From assembly GCA_014218235.1 (NCBI GenBank), contig CM024753.1:181388348-181452347 (forward strand): a DNA stretch of 64,000 nucleotides. The letters are read 5' to 3'. Positions 21,827 through 33,782 of this stretch are shown here, in pieces. The stretch is from Colocasia esculenta (Eukaryota; Streptophyta; Magnoliopsida; Alismatales; Araceae). Below the pieces are notes generated by a model. That model ran no database searches. It saw only the letters and a list, made by a program, of their open reading frames with translations, and was not told the origin of the DNA. The translations under genes and the position numbers were made by a program. Position 1 is the first letter of the stretch. Every line of letters begins with the position of its first letter.

Positions 21827-22816
21827 TTCTTTCTTTCTTACAAACAATATCGGAGCTCCCCATGGTGACACACTTGGTCTAATAAAACCCTTGTCTAACA
21901 AGTCCTGCAACTGCTTCTTTAATTCTATCAACTCAGCTGGTGCCATTCTATAAGGAGCTATAGATATGGGTAAAGTCCCAGGTAAAAGTTTAATAGTAAA
22001 ATCAATTTCTCTAATTGGAGGTAATCCAGATAAATCAGGAAAAACTTCTGGAAATTCCTTTACAACATTGATATCTTGAATTGATATCTGTTTATGCTCA
22101 TTTGATATGGTCATTACACTTGCTAGATAACCTTGACAACCACTTCTCAGCCATTTCATGGCTTTAATTGCTGATACAGTCTACTTGTTTCCATTATTCT
22201 TTGGGCATGTATAGCTGAAATCTTCTAATCCCGGCCTTTTAAATGTTAAAACTTTCTTATGGCAATCTAGTAATGCATGATTTTCTGCTAACCAATCCAT
22301 TCCCAGTATAATGTCAAAATCTTGCATGTTATTCAGTACATATACATATGCAGTAAGTTCATGCTCTCCTATTTTCAAATTTATTTCAGGGATGACAGAA
22401 GTAAGAATAGCTATTTGACTAGTAGGACAGTCAAGTACCATACTTCCTACCAATTTCTCTGGTTTCCGAGATATAGAATTAACAAATACCCGAGAAATAA
22501 AAGAGTGAGTAGCTCCAGGGTCAAATAATACTCTAGCATACATATTTTCAGTCAGGAGAATACCTTCAGCCACAGTGGGGGTGTCTTGGGCTTCCTCCTT
22601 TGTCAGAGCAAAGACTCTAGCTGGTCCTTTGGGAGGTTGTCTTGGAGCTTGATGAAAGTAGGGTTGTGGCTTTGGTGCTTTTGACTGGTCTGCTTTGAGT
22701 GGACAGTCCCTAATCAGATGCTCTTTCTGACCACATCTATAACATTTTCCTGCTACTTTCCAGCATTCATCACCGGGGTGTTTTCCTCTACATTGAGCAC
22801 ACATGGGCCAACTCTT
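21800..22816 (-). pseudogene. TekA zinc knuckles, protease and RT N-terminus
   Basis: Two zinc knuckles in a row (CAQCRGKHPGDEC and CYRCGQKEHLIRDC), an acidic/proline linker, the protease active site LFDPGATHSFIS, IILGMDWLAENHALLDC, then the RT N-terminus from EFPEVFPDLSGLPP to WGAPILFVRKK, where the frame is lost. DPG instead of DTG is common in this group. A TAG at about 22820-22818 cuts it from gag, and another lies between 22181 and 22162. Confidence 0.9.
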
Positions 22817-23665
22817 TTTCTATTCTCCCTGCTGCTTAATTGGATCAATCTTTCTCTTCTGACCTTTCGTTTCCTTGGTATACAGATTTTTCTTCTTTCC
22901 CCCATTGGTTTCTTTGTTTTTCATATACTCCATAAACTCAGATTCCACTATAAACGCAGTCTTTAGTGCCACTACCATGCTCTGGGGATCTAGTGGAGCT
23001 ACCCTACTCCTAACATTAGGTTTCAACCCTCTCACAAATTTCTTTACCCTCCTGAGTTCATTGTCGCAAATGTGGGGTTCATACTTTTCCAGTTCAGTAA
23101 ACTTGGTTTCATACTCTACCACAGTCATGTCTTTTTGCTCCAACTATAAGAATTCCACTTCTTTCCTATCCTTGATGTGCGGTGGAGTGTATTTCTCATA
23201 CAACTCTCTCGGGAATTCTTCCCAACTAATGTTATCTCCTCTATTTCTGAATGCATTTCTCATGGCAGATTACCACCATTCATCTGCTCTATCTTGAAGC
23301 ATATAAGTTGCCAAGGTGACTTTGTCTTCTTCTTCGCATCTAATGGCCTTAAATATCTTTTCCAACTCTCTAACCCATCCTTCTACAACCTCGAGTTGAC
23401 TACTTCCTTTAAAGGCTGGAGGTCCTATCTTCTTAAATTTCTCTAACAACGATGCCCCAAAAATTCTTTCTCCACCTATATCTTGTTGGTTCTTCATTAG
23501 TGTTTGCACCAACCCCTGAAATGACTGCATAAAAGTGGCAAAATCAGGAGTCCCAGTACTTCCTTCTTGAGAATTTTTGGCCGGTAGTATATTGGGAACT
23601 TCCCCCCTAGAACCTTCTTCAATTTCCTCACTGGATGTGTCGATAGCTTTCCCTTTGTCTGCCAT
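22817..23665 (-). pseudogene. TekA gag
   Basis: Chosen start is the methionine of MADKGKAID at 23665; an earlier in-frame ATG at 23689 is nearer the primer site but not supported by comparison with TekC and TekD (MADRR, MAKRR). Capsid domain motifs: FKGSSQLEVVEGWVRELEK, LQDRADEWW, VEYETKFTELEKY, RRVKKFVRGLKPNVR. Breaks are a TAA after EWW (about 23272) and a stop near 23146. The C-terminal region is Lys-rich before the knuckles. Confidence 0.9.
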
Positions 23666-23817
23666 TTCCTGGAACACCATCAAACACATCCAATTAATTC
23701 ATACTAACCACTTAAATTTTAAGAACCAAAATGATCTTTAGAAATTCTAGAATACACATAAATGTTTTTCTTTATTTCCTTTGTGAAAATAGTCACAGAG
23801 ATATCTATTACCCATAA

Positions 23818-23833
23818 CCTTTCTTTGATACCA
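23818..23833 (-). other. TekA primer-binding site (tRNA-iMet)
   Basis: The minus strand reads TGGTATCAAAGAAAGG, an iMet-type site with two changes, 5 bp inside the 5' LTR. Confidence 0.85.
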
Positions 23834-23838
23834 CCTCT

Positions 23839-26406
23839 GTAACACCATCTCCCGACCGCACACACATATACATAACTTTTGATCGGAAAAGAGGTTACGC
23901 TAACAAATTTCATTATGGGCAGATAAATCCGTGTAATGCACAAGATTAGCAAACCATTCCACAAGGCATCCTTTGAAAGTGTTATACATCACAAAATAAC
24001 AGAGTATTAATACTTATTATTTACAAAAGCAAGTTTGCTTTCTCCACAGCTTTATCAATACTACAAAACTTCTATAACAACTACTAAAACCAAGCTGTTC
24101 TTCTTTAAGTCTTCTTCATCAGCAACGAAATTAGGAATCACCTGAAGCTGAGATTTTACTCACCTTTAATCTGAAAGGGGTGGAGGAAACAAAAGCATGA
24201 GTCGGAGGACTCAGTAGGTGAAAGTAAGTGCATATGGATCAAAAACACATTTGCTCATGAATTTCATACTTAACAGGAACATATAGCTCAATTTGTTTTC
24301 ATAAAGAGCTCAAACAAAATTCAGAACAAGAGTCATATATGTCTTTCAAAGTTCATATCATAACTTGATTTGGAAATGAATTCGACAGGCATCATACTGC
24401 TCTCAAGAGGTTACTAAATAACGTAAATATATCCTCAGTTCCTAGGTGATTCTAGCACCTTGGATCTTGTTCATTGTGCAAGAACGGGGTTTATTACCCA
24501 CCATCGTCAGTCCATTGACTTGGATTTACCTACAAACTGTCGCCCACAGCTGATCACAAGTGATTGGTGCTACCACAAGTGATCCTAATCCCTCTTTAAA
24601 AAGAACATTGTCTTCAGATCATAAGTTACATTTCACGAGCACAATAGGGATGGAAATTCAAGGATAGTTTGATTGAAGATTAATCAAATCATCTTAGTAA
24701 TAAAGTAGTTTAGAGTCCAAAAAAATGAGATAACAACTTGTGGGGTCAACAATATAGTGAGTCTTCAGGGGATGGGACAAGAATAGGTGCTGAAAACATA
24801 ACAGGACAGCATCTGTCGATAGCTAGAAGATAGATGTCGACAGCTACTAGTTTCCAGAACCATGTTTCTGGAATTTGAACAATGCCTGTCGACAGGCAAA
24901 AGTCATCTGTCGACAGGTCAGGGTCATCTGTCGACAGATAAGAGCTATTTGTCGACAGCTACTGATTTTTCAGAAGGTTTGGGTTCTGGGAGCTTGAGGC
25001 CTGTTGATAGATGATTTCCATCTGTCGACAGTCGCAAGTCCAGCTTCCAGAAATAGATCTACACTACTTTAAAGACTCTTTTAAATGTTCCTATGAATCC
25101 AACTATGTTAACATATCAAAGAGAATCTTGTTTACATTCTTGAACATCACTTATATGAAGGAAAGAAGTATAGACAATAAGAGTCCAAGCTTTGTATGTG
25201 AATGGCATATAACTGGGAACTTGTAGGAAAAAGATTTTGTAGGAACATATCTACTCTTTCAAGAAATTCTTTCTCAAAGCTAAACAAAATTAACAGTAAG
25301 AGCAAAATCTACAACCTTTGCTGATCACTGGTTAAGGACAATATCAAGGCAAAGGTTATCCTCAAGGATTTCAACAGAATATGTAAGCCAAAGAAGTGAG
25401 AGTTCTACTGAACATGGGTCAATCAGAAAACTTGGGCTTTCACGAATGAAGAAGTTGTAAGCATAACCTTAAGAGACTGGAATGAAAACACAGGAAGGAA
25501 CCTACCAGTCTTCAAGATTTATGAACTCCTTTCTTGTTCCAGTGAAAATATCGTTTACTCCACAAGAAAGATAACAACACCGACAGAGTAATAGTCACAG
25601 CAAAAGCGGCAGCAAGACAGGGGTGATTGCTTTTAGCAACTACAGTCTCCTCCAAACAACGGCAGCAGAAGGGGCAGTAAAACAATAATGGGTGCAGGTA
25701 CAGGTGCTGGAAAGGTGTGAGCGAAGGGTGAGGAGGTGCTTTTATAACCCAGCACTTTACCATGTACAGTGACACCTCCCATGCGCAGGTGTAACAATAA
25801 AAACCATTTGGTTTTTACTGCTACACATGGCTCATGCATCCACTCACACACTTACACATCAGTCACCAACGTGTAAGGATTTTAACCCTTAATGACATGG
25901 GTTTACGTAGCCCATGCTGCGTAAGCATGGAATAATTCCCAAAAATCCTTACCGTAAATGACCCATAATTCAGCTGGTCCAATAATTCTTATATAAATAC
26001 ATTCAAATGATGTCCATTTATGTTAAAATTTCAACCATAGGCTAATTAAAAGTTTTACAAATTATGGTGATTTTAGTTCAATTTTTAGATTTTATTTTCT
26101 ACTGGGTGAAAAATCGCCCGAAAAATAGTTGCGTCGGCTTAATCTCGAAATCCATACGTCAACAATTCCGGATATTTACATTTCTTATATCACCACATTT
26201 TTCTAAGAATTATGGTGTTCTCGGATTTCATTTTTGTTACAGGATTCCGGTGTCGCCCTGTCGTGCGCACGACCGAAAATGGTACCGGTGCATGATAATG
26301 TGTCTTAACACATTCTTAATCCTAAATATCTCAATTTAAGACTAATAGATATGCATAAACAAAATTACTAAGTAAATCATGATGTTTAAAATTTGAGGGT
26401 ATTACA
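23839..26406 (-). repeat. TekA 5' LTR
   Basis: On the plus strand it begins TGTAACACCA and ends GTATTACA. It is an inverted copy of 12560-15138. It carries the GTCGAC cluster at about 24809-25026 and the GAGTC/GACTC stem near 24200. Length 2,568 bp. Compared with the other copy, differences are scattered substitutions and small indels, so the insertion is not recent. Confidence 0.95.
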
Positions 26407-28918
26407 AACGTGGTCATAGTCCCTAAGACTGATCAATCACCGATCCTTGAGGAGATTGAGGTTGTGCAGAAGTTTCCAGACGTGTTCTCTAATGATTTGT
26501 CTGGATTGCCACCAGCAAGGGAGATAGAGTTCACTATAGAGTTGCTTCTAGGCACCTCACCTATCTGTAAGGCTCCATATCGGATGGCACCTGCAGAGTT
26601 AGCTGAGTTGAGGAAGCAGTTGCAGGATTTGCTTGATAAGGGGTTCATTCGCCCTAGTGTGTCACCATGGAGCGCACCTATGCTGTTCGTGAAGAAGAAA
26701 GATGGTTCCCTTAGGCTGTGCATCGACTATAGGAAGCTCAACTAGGTGACAGTGAAGAACAGGTACCCGTTGCCGCGGATAGATGATTTGTTCGATCAGC
26801 TGCAGAATGCATCTGTGTTTTCCAAGATAGATCTGTGGTCTGGCTACCATCAATTGAGGATCAAGGGTGAAGATTTGTCCAAGACTGCTTTTAGGACCCG
26901 TTATGGACACTATGAGTTTCTTGTGCTTCCATTTGGTCTGACTAACGCCTCTGCAGCGTTCATGGATCTCATGAACAGGGTGTTTAGGCCATATTTGGAT
27001 AGTTTTGTTGTGATGTTCATAGATGATGTGTTAGTCTATTCTCTTGATGAGGCTACACATTGTGAGCATCTGAGGATTGTTCTGGAGGTTCTCCGAGAGC
27101 ACAAGCTGTATGCTAAGTTCAGCAAGTGTGACTTCTGGATGCGCGAGGTTCATTTCCTTGGGCATGTTATCTCAGGCGCCGGAGTTGTTGTTGATTCGGT
27201 GAAGGTTCAGGCGGTGCTAGAGTGGGAGACACCAAGGACACCATCCGAGATCAGGAGTTTTATTGGTTTAGCAGGCTATTACAAGCGATTCATCAAAGGC
27301 TTTGCCTCTATCGCTGCACCTTTGACTAAGCTAACCAGGAAAGGAGTTAAGTATGTTTGGTCTGAGGATTGTGAGAGCAATTTCCAGTTGCTGAAGATGA
27401 GGCTTACATCTGCACCCATGTTGATCTTGCCTAGTGGTGCAGAGGGTTTTGCTATCTATTCTGATGATTCTCATATAGGCCTTGGATGTGTGTTGATGCA
27501 GCATGATAAGGTAGTTGCCTATGCTTCTCGCCAGTTAAAGAAGTATGAGCGTAACTATCCGACCCATGATTTAGAGTTAGCGGGTGTGGTTCATGCACTG
27601 AAGATCTGGAGACACTATCTTTATGGTGTCAAGTTCGAGGTGTTCACTGACCACAAGAGTCTGAGGTATCTTTTCTCTCAGAAGGAGTTGAACCTGCGGC
27701 AGAGAAGGTGGATAGAGTTTCTCAAGGACTACGACTTCGAGCTTCAGTACAATCCAGGAACAGATGCGCTCAGTAGGAAGAGGTCATTACTTCGGCAGGA
27801 TTGGAAGATGCTTGAGGATGCAACATGTGCTATGATCGAGTTAGAGCCACAGTTGTGTCAGGCTTTCGTGGCTCAGTTGTCTATCCGGTCCATAGTTCTG
27901 GACGAGGTGATCGAGTAGTAGAGGGCTGACCCCAGGCATCAGGAGATGGTGGGCAAGGCAGGCATTGCTCAAGATGAGGACGATGTTATCAGATTTCAGC
28001 ACCGAGTATGTGTCCCTGATGTTTTGGATGTTCGTGAGCGAGTACTTGCAGAAGCTCACATGTCACGATTCTCCATTCATCCAGGCAACACCAAGATGTA
28101 CCAGGACTTGAAGAGATCCTTCTGGTGGTCTGGCATGAAGAAGGATGTGGCAAAATTTGTGTCCAGATGTTTAGTGTGTCAGTAGGTAAAGGCCGAGTGT
28201 CAGAGACCATCGGGCCTTATGCAGAAGATGGAGATATCTGTATGGAAGTAGGAGGCAATCAACATGGATTTTGTGATGGGTTTGCCCAGATCAGCTAAGG
28301 GCAATGACTCGATTTAGATTATTGTAGACCGTTTCTCCAAGACTGCTCATTTCTTACCCATGAAGAAGAAACAGTCTGTGGAGAGTTTGGCTAGGCTATA
28401 TGTTGGCAGCATTGTGAGACTGCATGGTGTGCCGAAGTCTATTATCTCTGACAGAAACCTGTGGTTTACATCGAGGCTGTGGTAGGGTCTTCAGGAGGCA
28501 TTGGGTTCTCAGTTGAAGCCTAGTTCGGCATTTCACCCTCAGACAGATGGCTAGTTCAAGAGGACAATCCAAACACTCGAGGACACGTTGAGAGCGTGCG
28601 TGCTTGATTGGAGGGGCGATTGGGAACATCATCTACCTCTTGTGGAGTTCGCCTACAACAATAGTTTTCATGTGAGTATCGGTATGGCTCCATTCGAGGC
28701 TTTGTACGGGCGGCCCTATAGATCTCCTATGTGCTGGGAGGAGACAGATGATAGGAAGTTGGTTGGTCCGGAGTTGGTGCAGAAGACTTCGGATAAGATT
28801 CAGCTTATCAGGCAGAGATTGGTTGTAGCGCAGGATAGGCAGAAGAGCTATGTCGACAACAGAAGGAAAGACTTAGAGTTCGAGGTTGGAGAGCATGTAT
28901 TTCTCAAGGTTTAGCCTA
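26407..28918 (+). pseudogene. TekB RT, RNase H and integrase core
   Basis: Continues from the protease fragment at 15144. RT: VFSNDLSGLPPAREIEFTIE, CIDYRKLN, KIDLWSGYHQL, LPFGLTNASAAFMDLMN, FIDDVLVYS. RNase H: YSDDSHIGLG, HDLELAGVVHALK, TDHKSLRYLF. Integrase: HPGNTKMYQDLKRSFWW, NMDFVMGLP, SIISDRN, KRTIQTLEDTLRA (the usual Glu of the core reads Lys), then LVEFAYNNSFH. Nine in-frame stops, all TAG: 26743, 27916, 27919, 28183, 28249, 28315, 28483, 28552 and 28912. The frame itself is never lost until solo LTR F interrupts it after FLKV. Confidence 0.92.
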
Positions 28919-29270
28919 CCCGATGTGGACGACCGGTTTCCCGCTTCCCGGACGACCTTGGGGGATCCTCCGGATGGCTGGCGAACGTCGATGGATCTCT
29001 CGTTGGCGATGATGGGTCGCCGGTTGACCCCGTTGACTCCCCGGTTGACTAGTTTGACTAGAGAGAAAATGAAGAAAACCAACAAAAAAGAAGGGAGTTT
29101 GTGATCGCCAGGGCCTTACCTGTGCCCAAGGAATGATGTAATCACACCGGTACAGCAAACTCGCACAGCGGGCGGAGACGGGGCTTCAACTTCTCCTCCT
29201 TCGGACGGCCAAAGGAGAAGAGCTTCGCGGTCTTCTACGTATCATTCCTGCCACAAAAAGACACTCTATT

Positions 29271-31352
29271 TGTGACGGTCCTCGCCGTTCAGACCCGTTA
29301 ACCTAATAACGAGCCTAACTCGAGTCCGCCTCCCGTGAACGGGCCGAAGCCTCGCAAGGGATATCAAACCACTAGCCCGTAAAAACATAAAGAAACCAGC
29401 TCAAATAAATATAAGATCTGTCAATCTCACAAATATTTACATGATTATACATAACCATAGTACATCTGTAACCAAACTACAACAGAACTTGGGGCATACC
29501 CCGAGGTAAACAACAGAAAAGTAATATTACACTGCTGGTGGTGCTGACGCTCCACTGGACGATGGGCACGAAATCTCCTAATCTCCCTCACCTGGTAGGA
29601 GGTAGGGGTGAGCCTCTCGAGTCATTGGCTCAGTAGGGAAACTCCCTAGAAACCGAGCAAACAAACACAAGTAATAAAGCAGGGAATACTACGCTAGCAA
29701 TTTATATTATTATCTAGCAGGATATAAAACTGTAAGTACTACTTACCCTTTTCTATTTAACAGGAATCAGCGTAAATAAATAAACAGCAAGACCTAACAG
29801 GTGTACGAGCTACTGTAGAGAAACGCCACACTCGGGCCACGTCAACTGGTTCGCGACACTAGTTACTGACCCGGGCAAACAACACAGGACTACCTCTCAG
29901 TCTCGCAGCCACAGACGAAAGGTCCAGCTGCCGCTCCACTAAACAAGTACAAAGAACTGTGGAGTCCAACTAAACCACCACAACCTGCAAGTCACACACC
30001 TCGCAGGCCCATGTCTGGCACCTTTAGGGACTCTGGCCTGAGCTCCCTAAAGTGAGACACTTGAAAACAGGACTAGCTGGGGTCCAGTACGTCTACTGGT
30101 GTTCGTCTCCCCCAACTACGAGCGCGCTACAAGTGAAAACACAACAAACTCTCTCTAGTCGCTGTCCTATTGTCGTCTTTCCCTCAGCCGGACGTACTAC
30201 TCAACACAAGAGTGAGGGTGTCCAGGAAGACGACAAGACCTCGTCGGTACCCAGTACAGGGACAAGCTCCGAGCACACACACGTGCCTGGCTCACACAAA
30301 ACCTGGGGCTCCCAACTGAAAAGGTATCCACGGAAGGCGTCAAACTACACGCCACGTACACAGAAACCACGTGCACAACGCACAATCCACGTGAAACTCC
30401 ACACAAACCACGTGAACACCACGTAAACCACATACTACACGCTCCTCGAGCGCTGGGAAAGTGCCAATGCACCTTTACTATTATCACATACCACAAACCA
30501 CACTAAACGGATAATCAAACACTTATAAGCATTCATGAATAACTATATTCGGCTGTTATCGCGACAAGATACTGCGTCGCCTTCATAACGCGACGTATCG
30601 CGGTGTCGCGACCTGGTCGCGATGCCAAGGGTTGTTGCCTTAGCAGGTGCAAACCCTAAACCGGGGTCCATCTTTCAGATCACCCCAAACTCTTTAAAAC
30701 CTATGGTTTTCATTCCGTTTTCATGCTTTAATATGTTCCTACACATGCTATCTAAGGTTTGGAAAGCAAGAAACACATTATCCACCACACACGGGCAATT
30801 CACGAATCAAAACACAGGAAATCTCCCTACCTTCGCGAAGAACGCAAAGAACAAAGCTCGTACGACGTTTCCTCCACTCCACGTAGCGTCCTCGCGGTGG
30901 AAGCTCGTCAAGCCAAGCTCTAACAAGCCGAATCGCCCAAAAATTCCACAGCAAAAACCCCCTAGCCGAGCAGAGCTCCCGTGAACTCTGTTCTGCCAGG
31001 GTTCCTTAAAAACGCAATGTAGTTAAGAACGCGACGCCCTTATAAGTTGCTACCTGAACGCGACGCTTTAGGCTGTCGCCTTAACCCTGCAGACGTCAGT
31101 CCGTGCGCCCAGCATGCAACACGCGGCAGACATGAAAATGTTCACTTAAACCGGAGGTATCTTGAACGCGGCGCCATGGTCTGTCGCGATCAAAACGCGA
31201 CGTCCCTTACTGTCGCGTTAAGAACCGAGAAACAGTGAGCGCTTTGGGCAAAATCTCATAACCTGCGAAAAACACCTACCACACACACGTCATCGGCCAC
31301 ACACTGGCCTCCATAACCACACAAAGACGATCTGAATGGTCGGAACGTTACA
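29271..31352 (-). repeat. TekD 3' LTR
   Basis: On the plus strand TGTGACGGTCC...CGTTACA. Matches 36251-38332 along its full length. GTCGCGAC-type palindromes cluster at 30560-30635 and 31020-31215, in U3 of the element. A TATA-like CGTTTTTAAGGAA is at about 31001-31013 on the minus strand. The TGAGCC/GGCTCA stem is at 29609-29632. Two of the listed frames in it recur identically placed in the other LTR and are chance ORFs. Confidence 0.97.
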
Positions 31353-31454
31353 TTACTATCACCTAAAAAGAAATTTCATCCTCGAAATTTAAAACAAAAG
31401 CCAACTATCAAAATTTCAATTCAATCCATATGGTACTATCACCTAAAAAGAAAT
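31353..31454 (-). repeat. Duplicated polypurine-tract segment of TekD
   Basis: The 21 bp next to the 3' LTR at 31354-31374 recur without change at 31434-31454, 80 bp further into the element. On the minus strand they include the purine-rich AAAAAGGTGATAG-like region before the LTR. The same phrase borders the LTR of TekE at 63981-64000. Confidence 0.75.
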
Positions 31455-31460
31455 AAAGAC

Positions 31461-33782
31461 TTACTCAAACAAGTATGGATACGCTTTTCCCATTTCTTCC
31501 GCTAATTCCCAAGTATCTTCACCACCCTGCCTGTTCTCCCATCTAACCTTTACCAACTCAATTTCTTTGTTCCTGAGCTTTTGAGTTCTGTGGCCTGAAA
31601 TTTGCACTGGATATTCCGGCATTGACATGTCAGGCTTCAAATCATCTCTTTGATCACTGACAACTTGGGTTGGATCTTTGATATATTTTCTTAACATTGA
31701 AACATGAATTACATCATGTGCATCAGTAAAATCTGCCGGCAAATCTAACTTATAAGCTGCTTCACCCATTCTTTCTTTTATTTGAAACGGCCCAACATAT
31801 CTCGGGCTCAATTTACCTTTCTTACTGAACCTTAATACACCTTTAGTAGGAGACACCTTTAAAAACACATAATCACCAACTTCAAATTGTAATGGTCTGC
31901 GTCTAACATCTGCATAACTCTTTTGGCGACTTTGGGCTGTTTTCAACTTTTCTTGAATGAATTTTACGGTTTCTGCACATTGACGAACCATTTCTGGGCC
32001 CAAAACCTGCCTCTCTCCTACTTCATGCCAATTTAATGGTGATCTGCACGGTCTGCCATACAAGGCTTCATAAGGTGCCATCCCAATACTTGAGTGGTAA
32101 CTATTGTTATATGCAAACTCAACCAGACCCAAATGACGCTCCCAGATGCCTCCCCACACAAGACAACAAGCTCTCAACATATCTTCAATAGTCTGAATTG
32201 TTCTTTCTGTCTGCCCATCTGTTTGTGGATGATATGCTGAACTGTACCTTAGTTCTGTGCCGACTACTCTTTGCAAACTCCTCCAAAAGCCTAAAGTAAA
32301 TCGAGGATCTCGATCTGAAACTATAGTGACTGGTATTCCATGCAAAGGTACAATCCTTTCTACATATAGCTTAGCTAATCTATCAACTGACCATGCCATG
32401 CTAACTGGTAATAATCTGCAGACCTTGGTCAATCTATCAACAAAAACCCATATTGCATTGTGCCCTGATGAACTAGGTAAACCAACTATGAAATCCATTG
32501 CTATGTCATCCCACTTCCACTGCGGAATGGGTAATGGCTGCAACAATCCTCCTGGCTTCTGATGCTCTGCTTTTATTTGATGACATACTGCACATCTGGT
32601 TATAAACTCTATAATTTCTCTCTTCATATTTGGCCACCAAAAATGCTTCTTCATATCTTGATACATTTTAGTGCTACCTGGATGGATGGTGTATCTTGAT
32701 CTATGAGCTTCTTCTAAGACCTTTTGTCTAATTTCTGTATCTTCTGGGACATACAATCGTCCTTTTAACCTGACCACATTATCATTCCCCAAATTTACTT
32801 CATCCATTCTGAGAATATCTGCTAGATTAATATCTACTTTCTGTGCCTCTGCTATTTGCCAGTAAAGAGAAGGCTCCACTGCACTAGTTGCTAATATTGC
32901 TCTGGGTTGACTGCTTGCCACATGAAAGGAATTCTCCACCACATCCTCATAAAGATTCCATTCTCTGATCATAAGTTGATTCATAACCGCTTTTCTGCTC
33001 AGTGCATCTGCCACCACATTTGCTCTGCCTGGATGATATGCCAAATTGAAGTCATAATCTTTTAAATACTCCATCCATCGACGATGTCTTAAATTTAAAT
33101 CTTTCTGAGGGAAAATATATTTTAAGCTCTTATGATTAGTAAAAATCTCAAATCTTTCACCATACAAATAATGCCGCCAGATCTTTAATGCAAAAACTAC
33201 TACTGCCAACTCTAAATCATGAGTAGGGTAGTTCTCCTCATGCTTCTTTAATTGCTTGGAAGCATAGGCAACCACTTTACTATGCTGCATCAAAATTGCA
33301 CCCAAACCTCTCTTGGATGCATCTGTAAACAAAACAAATCCACCACTGCCCGATGGAATCTCTAAAACTGCTGTTGATGTCAACCTCTTCTTCAACTCTA
33401 CAAAACTGCGCCTGCACTCCGGGGACCACACAAAAGGAACACCCTTTCTTGTTAACCTTGTCATTGGTGCTGCTATCTTGGAGAAATCCTGGATAAATCT
33501 TCTGTAATAACCTACCAAACCCAGAAAACTCCTAATTTCAAACACGGTCTTCGGCTCTTCCCACTTCATTACTGCCTCAACTTTGCCTGGATCCACTGCA
33601 ATACCTTCACCTGATATCACATGGCCCAAAAATTGGATCTCCTTTAACCAGAACTCACATTTACTAAACTTAGCAAATAGCTGATGATCCCTCAATATCT
33701 GTAAAGTAGTCCGCAAATGAGCTACATGCTCTTCTTTTGATGATGAATAAACCAATATATCATCAATAAAGACCACTATAAA
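31461..33782 (-). CDS. TekD RT (from active site), RNase H, integrase and chromodomain
   Basis: A 771-codon open frame after a TAG at 33785-33783. RT active site FIDDILVYS is intact, then FLGHVISGEGIAVDPGK. RNase H: FTDASKRGLG, HDLELAVVVFALK, FTNHKSLKYIF, where TDH is expected, so the third catalytic Asp reads Asn. Integrase: HPGSTKMYQDMKKHFWW, CAVCHQ, AMDFIVGLP, TIVSDRDPRF, DGQTERTIQTIEDML; D, D and E are present. Then LSPRYVGPFQI and a C-terminal chromodomain with VKVRWENRQGGEDTWEL, ending in YPYLFE. It sits about 110 bp before the 3' LTR. Confidence 0.95.
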   Translation of the reverse strand, partial: FIVVFIDDILVYSSSKEEHVAHLRTTLQILRDHQLFAKFSKCEFWLKEIQFLGHVISGEGIAVDPGKVEAVMKWEEPKTVFEIRSFLGLVGYYRRFIQDFSKIAAPMTRLTRKGVPFVWSPECRRSFVELKKRLTSTAVLEIPSGSGGFVLFTDASKRGLGAILMQHSKVVAYASKQLKKHEENYPTHDLELAVVVFALKIWRHYLYGERFEIFTNHKSLKYIFPQKDLNLRHRRWMEYLKDYDFNLAYHPGRANVVADALSRKAVMNQLMIREWNLYEDVVENSFHVASSQPRAILATSAVEPSLYWQIAEAQKVDINLADILRMDEVNLGNDNVVRLKGRLYVPEDTEIRQKVLEEAHRSRYTIHPGSTKMYQDMKKHFWWPNMKREIIEFITRCAVCHQIKAEHQKPGGLLQPLPIPQWKWDDIAMDFIVGLPSSSGHNAIWVFVDRLTKVCRLLPVSMAWSVDRLAKLYVERIVPLHGIPVTIVSDRDPRFTLGFWRSLQRVVGTELRYSSAYHPQTDGQTERTIQTIEDMLRACCLVWGGIWERHLGLVEFAYNNSYHSSIGMAPYEALYGRPCRSPLNWHEVGERQVLGPEMVRQCAETVKFIQEKLKTAQSRQKSYADVRRRPLQFEVGDYVFLKVSPTKGVLRFSKKGKLSPRYVGPFQIKERMGEAAYKLDLPADFTDAHDVIHVSMLRKYIKDPTQVVSDQRDDLKPDMSMPEYPVQISGHRTQKLRNKEIELVKVRWENRQGGEDTWELAEEMGKAYPYLFE

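Larger units (their letters stand above)
20576..26406 (-). mobile_element. TekA, 5' half (5' LTR to RNase H)
   Basis: Minus-strand order: LTR (26406-23839), iMet primer site, gag, protease, RT, RNase H and tether, then the inversion breakpoint. The other half is at 11155-15138 on the plus strand. TekA was inserted antisense into TekB, exactly between its protease and RT. The right target copy is AACGT at 26407-26411. Confidence 0.9.

Noticed and set aside
12560..26406. Inverted LTR pair as two separate solo LTR insertions
   Set aside because: The 2.57-kb copies become direct repeats around one coherent element once the inversion is undone, with near-identical target copies outside.
30052..30426. 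124-codon ORF, repeated at 37032-37406
   Set aside because: The two copies are only the same stretch of the two TekD LTRs; antisense to the element and without a domain.
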